DNA of 13,609 nt from Euperipatoides rowelli (Eukaryota > Onychophora > Udeonychophora > Euonychophora > Peripatopsidae): NCBI GenBank assembly GCA_003024985.2, contig PXIH01S0001842.1; one strand, given 5' to 3'. The notes under the pieces were generated by a model that was not told the origin of the DNA, made no database searches, and saw only the letters and a program-made list of their open reading frames with translations. Made by a program: the position numbers and the translations under genes. This document shows, piece by piece, positions 8,773 to 13,609 of the stretch. Within the stretch, counting starts at the first letter, position 1; each line of letters opens with the position of its first letter.

Positions 8773-9190
8773 TTGCAGCCGGACTTTGCTGTAATTAAGA
8801 TAAATAAAAATCCTATAGGTAAGACTGGAAAATTTAATTGTCAAACAGTTATAATAAAAAACAAAGAAAGTGGGTCTGAAAAAGATTATTTTATAATTAA
8901 TTCAGCCTCCAGAGCCGGAAAATCACACAAAGGGAACTGGTATGAGAATGTATTAATAGAAAATAAACATCAGGTTTTGTCTGGATACAGGTGCTTAGAT
9001 TGATTTCATATATGTTATGTTGTGTGTGCAAGGAATGGACCTCTATGATCAGACACATGATGAAAAGTTCCATGAGAGAGAGAGGCCATGTACCATATTG
9101 GATACAGCCTCATGGTCAAACACTAAAAATTAATAAATATAATTATATGTTCTTAAGGGTTTCATATGTAACATTACTAGTGCTTTAGAA
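8773..9190 (+). pseudogene. Gypsy-type spacer and retropepsin-like protease remnant
   Basis: The stretch 8773-8974, in the main gag frame, reads as the lysine-rich linker between nucleocapsid and protease. After a frame change near 8975 the sequence FCLDTGA (8975-8995) appears. LDTGA is the active-site motif of retroviral-type aspartic proteases, with the aspartate codon at 8984. It is followed directly by a TAG, so the domain is broken. Downstream, HGQTLKI (near 9109) in a third frame could be the remains of the flap-side region. No reverse transcriptase, RNase H or integrase is found after it, so the element is deleted or was truncated here. Its position right after the zinc knuckle fits the standard gag-protease order. 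Confidence 0.65.
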
Positions 9191-9384
9191 TTATTATACT
9201 TACTAGTATGTTAAGTTCGTATTATTGTTAGTGCAATAGTAACATGAGATGGTGGTAGCGGTAAAACTGAAATTTTTTTAAATATAGTTGTAGATTATTT
9301 TAAAACTTTGCCGAGTGTTGATTATGATGGAGGGATTTAAAGTTCCACCAGCTATGTAGTTTAAATTGGGTTTTGGGTAATGAG
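9191..9384. other. Short stretch after the gag-protease relic, nothing recognised
   Basis: The pol genes expected here in an intact gypsy element are absent. The sequence has several stops in each frame and no known motif. It may hold the breakpoint where the rest of the retrotransposon was lost. Confidence 0.4.
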
Positions 9385-9935
9385 GAGTGCCATTGAATTC
9401 TGGAAGATGTGGAATTCTGGGAAACCATAGGCATTATGGTACAGTATTTGTGATAATCATTGGTAATATTTAGGCATTCTAGATAATTGTTAGCATTACT
9501 ATTGCATATTATTGATTTCTGGGTAGTTATTGGTATTCAACTATGAGCCGTTAAACATGCGACAGTTTGATCCTTTATAGACCAATCAGTTTGTAGATTA
9601 CTTTACTAGCGCCAAATGGTTTAAGCCTTATTTTCTTATAGTCGTAACTTTTACTTAACCTTGAACCCTAACTTCTACATAATAACTATGCCAACCCTAT
9701 AACAATCAAGAGGTGTAATAACTATGCCCCATCCTGATGATAATCAAGAAATAGGTGAATTGACTAAAATGCTCCCACGCCCCTGCTCGATTAACGGCTT
9801 CTCTCCAACTGCTGTTGTACTGTATATAATTATGCACTATACTATGGCATTCTGGGAAATCATGCATTACTATGGAATTTTGTGTAATCACTAAGATAAT
9901 ATTAGGCAGTGATTTCTATTGCATTCTGGACCAAA
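9385..9935. repeat. Diverged repeats of a 'ggcattctgggaaatcat' unit
   Basis: Related words recur: aattctgggaaaccatagg (9412), ggcattctagataattgtt (9473), a 'gatttctgggtagttattgg' piece (9514), ggcattctgggaaatcatgc (9846) and gcattctgg again near 9920. Companion words 'gcattactat' and 'gcattatgg' follow several of them. The copies occur in two groups around a segment (about 9540-9840) that lacks them. It looks like an old minisatellite or a repeat-bearing element split by an insertion. Confidence 0.5.
9681..9756. repeat. Two-copy tandem duplication, about 36-38 bases
   Basis: aataactatgcc occurs at 9681 and again at 9717, and each is followed by a related tail ending aatcaag (9704 and 9742). 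The copies differ by substitutions and a two-base indel. Confidence 0.7.
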
Positions 9936-9999
9936 TTGAGTCTTTATGAAATCTTTTCTTTTCTACATATTGTTGTAATGTTGTTTGTGATGTTTACAG

Positions 10000-10087
10000 G
10001 TTTTGTCATCAATGTTAGAAAGTTTGCAAGATGAACCTGTCAGCTCATCACTGAATCATTTTGTTTAATGATTCAGATGATTATTAA
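10000..10087 (+). other. Candidate terminal coding exon with polyadenylation signal
   Basis: An acceptor-like sequence (tgatgtttacag, AG at 9998-9999) is followed by an open frame reading VLSSMLESLQDEPVSSSLNH and two further residues to a TAA at 10066. An ATTAAA polyadenylation-type hexamer lies at 10082. The peptide is plausible, not low-complexity, and contrasts with the AT-rich flank that begins straight after the stop. I do not recognise the protein. With 22 residues, chance cannot be excluded. No matching upstream exon was identified. Confidence 0.25.
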
Positions 10088-10089
10088 AT

Positions 10090-11440
10090 ATTATGTAATT
10101 AAATTTCATTTATTAAAATTTAACAATTAATTTTTTTTTAATTTTAATTAGATACAATTCATCATTTTATCATTATTGTATTTTTTTTCTTTGTTTATTT
10201 GTAAATATAAACAAATTATAGAAGAATAAAAAAGTTAAATGATAAATGGTTAAAATTCTTTCATCATAATTAAAATAATGCATTAACATAATGAGTGTAA
10301 AATTAAATATGGAAAGCCAATATTATTTAATTACTGTTTATTTCTCTTCGTATTCGTAGACTTTTTTTTTTAATTTTACATTTTATATTACCGTACCTTT
10401 AAATTTTGTTAATGATAAACAATAAATATATTAAATAAGCGAAGAATAATGTAGCCTATATAAAAAATAAATAAAAACTTTAATCAAAGAAAAAATAAAC
10501 CACAATTTCTTTTTTTTTTTTTAAATCTACAGTTGAATATAATACAGCTGAGTTTTAAATGAATCAATAAAATTTGATGAATCAATTTAAAAACATTTCA
10601 AATCGAAAGCATGATAAATCATTTCTTTTGAACGATTTCACTTAAATCACATGATCAATTGACTCATAGGGATACGATTTATTTCAGTCAGTGATATATA
10701 TACACTTTATACAGTGGAGAAAAAAATTAAATCACTTTACATCTGAGCAGTGAAGGGTTAACTGATTTGAGATTGCTCAAATTCTCTGCAATAACTCGGA
10801 TAAGATTATTAGAGAATAACTTTTCAATCAAGCCTGTTTTCACAGTGATAAGTTAAATGTGCAAGTCACTGGAATGTTGGACGTACATATCTGTGAACAA
10901 TTTAGAGTTGAGCTTAAACTGCCACGTAGACCATGGGGGATTTAATACAGTCACTAATTAAATATCAAATAATTTATCGTATATTTGGCCATAAACTGAG
11001 AAAAAAAAAATTAACAAAGAAACTAATTTGATTATAGAAAAAAAACTGAATAAATTTGTAAAATAGCTGAAACTGCAATTATATAACAAGTAATATTACC
11101 TCAGGTGGTTATATAAACAACAAAGATTTTAACCAAAAAAAATGTGATACAATCAAAATGACTTCTTAATGTGGAAATAAAAATAAATATTGGCCAGACT
11201 TACATTGGACAATTTTGGATAATTGTGCTCAAGGTGAGGACAGAGGCGGCAGGCGACCAGTTCTCCTGAATAGATAGGCAGGTTGATGACAATGTGACAT
11301 GCTGATTATGGCAATGAATATCATGAGTGATATAGGCTATATGGCTCAACTACCACTGCCGTATCAGTATTTTTGGTTTGTGGACATTTCGGAGCACAGA
11401 GATAGATAAAATATATATTAGCGCAATAATAAGCGTCATT
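10090..11440. other. AT-rich stretch without recognisable gene
   Basis: Dominated by A/T runs to about 10700, then slightly more mixed. A small stem, atttgag (10765-10771) with ctcaaat (10776-10782), is visible. Around 11230-11390 the base composition is closer to balanced, but frames are short and carry no known motif. The minus-strand frame at 11321-11527 shows nothing recognisable. Confidence 0.45.
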
Positions 11441-11450
11441 AGCATCCAAG

Positions 11451-11660
11451 ATGGCTAACAACAATAACTTCACCATAGAACTTGTTTGTAATTTTTCAGA
11501 TTTTAAAGAGAAATCTATTAAAAACACATCTGAAAATGAAATCGTAATGGAAGACGATTAATCAAAGGACGAGGAGGACACCGAGTTTGTCGATAAGGTT
11601 TAACCATATCAGTATGAACCCGAATATGGTGCTGATAATACAATCCTCCTGTTGAAGAAT
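11451..11660 (+). pseudogene. Broken acidic reading frame with good start context
   Basis: An ATG at 11451 in a strong Kozak context (caagATGg) opens a frame of 36 codons, starting MANNNNFTIELVCNFSD and ending in an acidic VMEDD before a TAA at 11559. The same frame continues with KDEEDTEFVDKV, a second TAA at 11601 and then PYQYEPEYGADNT up to about 11660. An acidic stretch followed by a 'PY.YEP' word resembles the lead-in to the P2X7-intracellular-like zinc-binding domain, which is amplified in many invertebrate genomes. The cysteine-rich part that would confirm this is absent. The CCAAGATGGC around the start also fits a YY1-type site. Both stops are one base away from a glutamine codon. 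It may be a decayed gene or repeat-borne sequence; function is not assigned. Confidence 0.3.
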
Positions 11661-11704
11661 CCCCGGCACAAGCTATTCGAGATTTAGCCTTTAAATACTT
11701 CCCA

Positions 11705-11860
11705 TCATTTTGGACAGGAATTTTAATACTTGATGGATGGTAACGCAAATTAATAACATTGTGCTATTTGAGAGTTTGGTCTTTTAATATTGCCTGTCAT
11801 TTTGGACAGGAATTTTAATAGTTTAACAGTGTTTTTAATATTACCCAACATTTTTGACAA
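11705..11860. repeat. Repeats with 'cattttggacaggaatttta' core
   Basis: A 24-base word is identical at 11705-11728 and 11797-11820, 92 bases apart, and a third diverged copy (cccaacatttttgacaag) lies near 11845. The sequence before each copy (ttaatatt-type) is also related. It looks like a decayed tandem repeat of variable unit length. Confidence 0.65.
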
Positions 11861-12069
11861 GTTTACACTAGTTTTAAGTATACAAAGTTTTAAGAATTTT
11901 ATCCCTGTTCTTTTTTTCTTCTAAATTTAGAACTAAGTTTTATAATGACAGGTGTTATATAAAAGGAATGTAGCATTGCAACTATGTATATACACTATCA
12001 TTTCTGTAAGAAATGATTTGGTATACAGTCCTGCCTGTATTTCTTGTCTGTGAAGATTTAATGACTTTT

Positions 12070-12105
12070 CTTTTTTTTTTTTTACTTTGGGAGGGGGGGG
12101 GGGGG
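12070..12105. repeat. T13 and G13 homopolymers side by side
   Basis: Thirteen T (12071-12083) are followed after a nine-base spacer by thirteen G (12093-12105). The G-run is the only long one on this strand in the window. It could be hypermutable and form guanine-stacked structures. Confidence 0.85.
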
Positions 12106-13030
12106 TTGTATAGATGTTTTGTTTACCTTTGACAAACCTGCCGGCCCCTTGTCCATGTATATGACCCCTTACCCTTGTCACGCCTGGGCATAACTAGGTA
12201 GTTTCTTATAGAGTTTTTTCATATACGGTCTCCCTCTGACCCTGTGACTACATCCCCATCCAACCCCCACTACATGAGGGCCCTGAGTGTGCTGCCCTCT
12301 ACTTAGAAATCCTTAGATGTGATTGTTTCAATGGCTAACAAGATGAAGAGCAAACGTAAAGCTCTATGTAAAATTGGATTTATTTTTCAATAATTATGGA
12401 TGACGATGAATGACTAACCATCTTTTAATTGTGCATGCCCGACTGCTCCAGTGCGCATGGTCTTATGGAAATCTATCCGTTTTTTACGCAACGGACAAGT
12501 ATTACATAGAAGTATAAATGAAACTTTAGCCAATAGCATATTTTTTATTCAGATTTTTATGAAGAATTTTGTTAAAAAAATGACAATAATTTGATTAATT
12601 TTTTTTTTTTTAATTGATTTTTGTCAATATGTTTACAGTAAATTCCTCATTAAGTTTCTTTCCTTTTGTGCATACAATATACTGCATCTGTTATAATTTC
12701 AGAATTTAAAAAGAAAAAGTAATCTTTTATTTTCTTTTGTTAAAAAAAAAGATCGTCATAATTAACAATTCTTCTTGTGACAAGTTCAACATTTTATAGT
12801 CTTTTCAATGGTTAGAATTCTTAAATTGAAGAATCTTTTTTTTTGAAAAGTTATGAAGTGTTATTTTTTCTTCCATTATTAATGAATCTGAACTTGTCAA
12901 TTACCCTTACAATAAAATGTCTAAAACCATTAAAAACTGTATTAAAAAAAAAATATATTTAATTTTCTCTTTAAATTATGTTGAATTGACATATCACGAA
13001 ATGTAATTCTATATGTACTTTTTATTTTTA
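12106..13030. other. No recognisable gene; GC-richer patch at 12120-12300 then AT-rich
   Basis: 12120-12300 is the most GC-rich part of the window, with cytosine clusters and no open frame of note. Around 12430-12495 there is an NRF1-like word (gtgcgcatgg, 12451) and a 6-bp stem, tccgtt/aacgga (12476-12495). From 12540 onward the sequence is again dominated by A/T runs. A 20-codon frame at 12331-12393 (MANKMKSKRK...) is too short to support. Confidence 0.4.
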
Positions 13031-13045
13031 CTTGTATTTTGTAGT

Positions 13046-13080
13046 GATGTCGCTGAGGTTCAACTAGCTGTTAAATAAAT
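13046..13080 (+). other. Candidate last coding exon with overlapping polyadenylation hexamer
   Basis: A T-rich tract ending tgtattttgtag (to 13044) precedes the frame DVAEVQLAVK, which stops at TAA (13076-13078). The stop lies inside AAATAAA, so the polyadenylation hexamer AATAAA overlaps it. The arrangement is typical of compact terminal exons, but ten codons give very weak support. Confidence 0.15.
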
Positions 13081-13194
13081 TACGCTAATATGAATTTTAA
13101 AGAATCAGATGAACAAGATTTATCAGGTGATTCATGATATCAGGAAAATAAATTATTGCAGACAATTTCAACAAGCTTTTTATCTATGTTAATA

Positions 13195-13213
13195 GAGTGG
13201 CTAAGTGGTAAGG
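13195..13213 (+). promoter_or_regulatory. tRNA-like A-box remnant (possible SINE head)
   Basis: gagtggctaagtggtaaggc closely follows the D-arm/A-box wording of serine-type tRNAs (TGGCnnAGTGG...AAGG). No matching B-box (GGTTCRANNCC) is found in the next 90 bases and the rest does not fold as a tRNA, so it is not a tRNA gene. It could be the worn head of a tRNA-derived SINE. Confidence 0.3.
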
Positions 13214-13220
13214 CATGTCT

Positions 13221-13360
13221 ATAATGAGATAAATCTAGATTATACAATAATATACATATATTGAGTATAGAATCATACATATACTGTTGTATGTATCTAC
13301 TGTATATACATATAAGCCTACTGCATATTCGTATATAAATATTTATATATATATACTGTT
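13221..13360. repeat. Alternating AT-rich tract with small palindromes and 'tactgt' words
   Basis: Stretches of TATA/ATAT alternate with 'tactgt' or 'tactgc' words at roughly regular intervals. A stem, atacata/tatgtat (13275-13296), is visible. It is probably a degenerate simple repeat. Confidence 0.6.
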
Positions 13361-13379
13361 TATCCCTTGGCAGAGCTGG

Positions 13380-13394
13380 CTGCTAGAGGGCGCC
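13380..13394 (+). promoter_or_regulatory. CTCF-like motif (ctgctagagggcgcc)
   Basis: The core CTAGAGGGCGC matches the CTCF consensus CCASYAGRKGGCR at 11 of 13 positions. The same word is also frequent inside SINE-like repeats of marine invertebrates, so it may be repeat-borne. It is followed by a small stem, tcccc/gggga (13418-13433). Confidence 0.3.
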
Positions 13395-13482
13395 AACAGG
13401 TTGTCAATATTGTAGTGTCCCCGATATGGGGGATAGCTGTGCATATATAGGATAAGCAGTAGCAGACAAACAAATGCTAATT

Positions 13483-13586
13483 CTGTTGTCCCATACTACT
13501 TTGAAAGATTAGATGTTGGATGCAAATACAAATATGTCGGACAACAACAGACTATAGTCCAGCAAGGTTGTCCCTAGTCCTAATCT
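13483..13586. repeat. Short nested inverted repeats at the right end
   Basis: gttgtcc (13485-13491) pairs with ggacaac (13539-13545). agattag (13506-13512) pairs with ctaatct (13580-13586). gttgtccc is also repeated directly at 13567-13574. This may be part of a repeat element that continues past the window. Confidence 0.4.
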
Positions 13587-13609
13587 AATATTTTTTTTCT
13601 ATAATTTTA

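Noticed and set aside
9706-9891. Minus-strand open frame of 61 codons
   Set aside because: It runs across a tandem duplication and repeat units and has no motif.
11321-11748. Two minus-strand open frames
   Set aside because: They oppose the acidic + strand frame, show no domain, and have mixed composition typical of chance frames.
11933-12181. Minus-strand frame with proline run
   Set aside because: The prolines and lysines are just the G13 and T13 homopolymers read in reverse.
12331-12393. 20-codon frame MANKMKSKRK...
   Set aside because: Too short. The first ten bases match the start of the 11451 frame (atggctaaca), but nothing further aligns.
13195-13290. tRNA gene
   Set aside because: Only the A-box part matches. 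No B-box, acceptor stem or anticodon arm can be formed.

Overview
This window looks like non-coding DNA from the nuclear genome of an invertebrate animal. It is strongly AT-rich (by eye around 70% A+T) and full of A/T homopolymers. It has no long open reading frame and no bacterial-style gene layout. Everything that can be recognised as protein-coding is the decayed remains of transposable elements. The mix (RTE-like LINE tails, a mariner-like transposase and a Ty3/gypsy gag-protease piece) is typical of arthropods, molluscs and other invertebrates. I cannot name a species from the sequence.

Layout: 1-600 is AT-rich with a short duplicated 'ggccacac' segment. At 600-810 there is a promoter-like cluster (CCAAT, CRE-like site, TATAAAAGG) followed by a strong splice donor, the best hint of a host gene start. 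At 1111-1296 and 1470-1931 lie two C-terminal tails of two different LINE-type reverse transcriptase families, both on the + strand and about 170 bases apart. At about 3600-3910 there is a dead mariner/Tc1-like transposase, preceded by a CTCF-like motif. The stretch 4127-5923 holds AT hairpins and several scattered copies, in both orientations, of a 'tggctaagacatggttgag'-like motif that may mark an old non-autonomous DNA transposon. At 6133-6194 a short exon-like segment is flanked by splice-like signals. A GC-richer hairpin sits at 6435-6458, and C homopolymers occur near 7355 and 7760.

The best-preserved coding relic is at 8067-9190: a Ty3/gypsy gag with one zinc-knuckle remnant followed by a DTGA protease motif. 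It is broken by many frameshifts, and no reverse transcriptase, RNase H or integrase follows. From 9385 to 9935 there are diverged 'ggcattctgggaaatcat'-type repeats around a small tandem duplication. Short terminal-exon candidates with nearby polyadenylation signals are at 10000-10068 and 13046-13078. A broken acidic reading frame with a good start context lies at 11451-11660. The right end holds a tRNA-like A-box, an alternating AT tract and a second CTCF-like motif.

I see no operon, CRISPR array, RNA gene or convincing new multi-gene system. The value of the window is as a record of layered transposon decay, plus a few testable regulatory and exon hypotheses.
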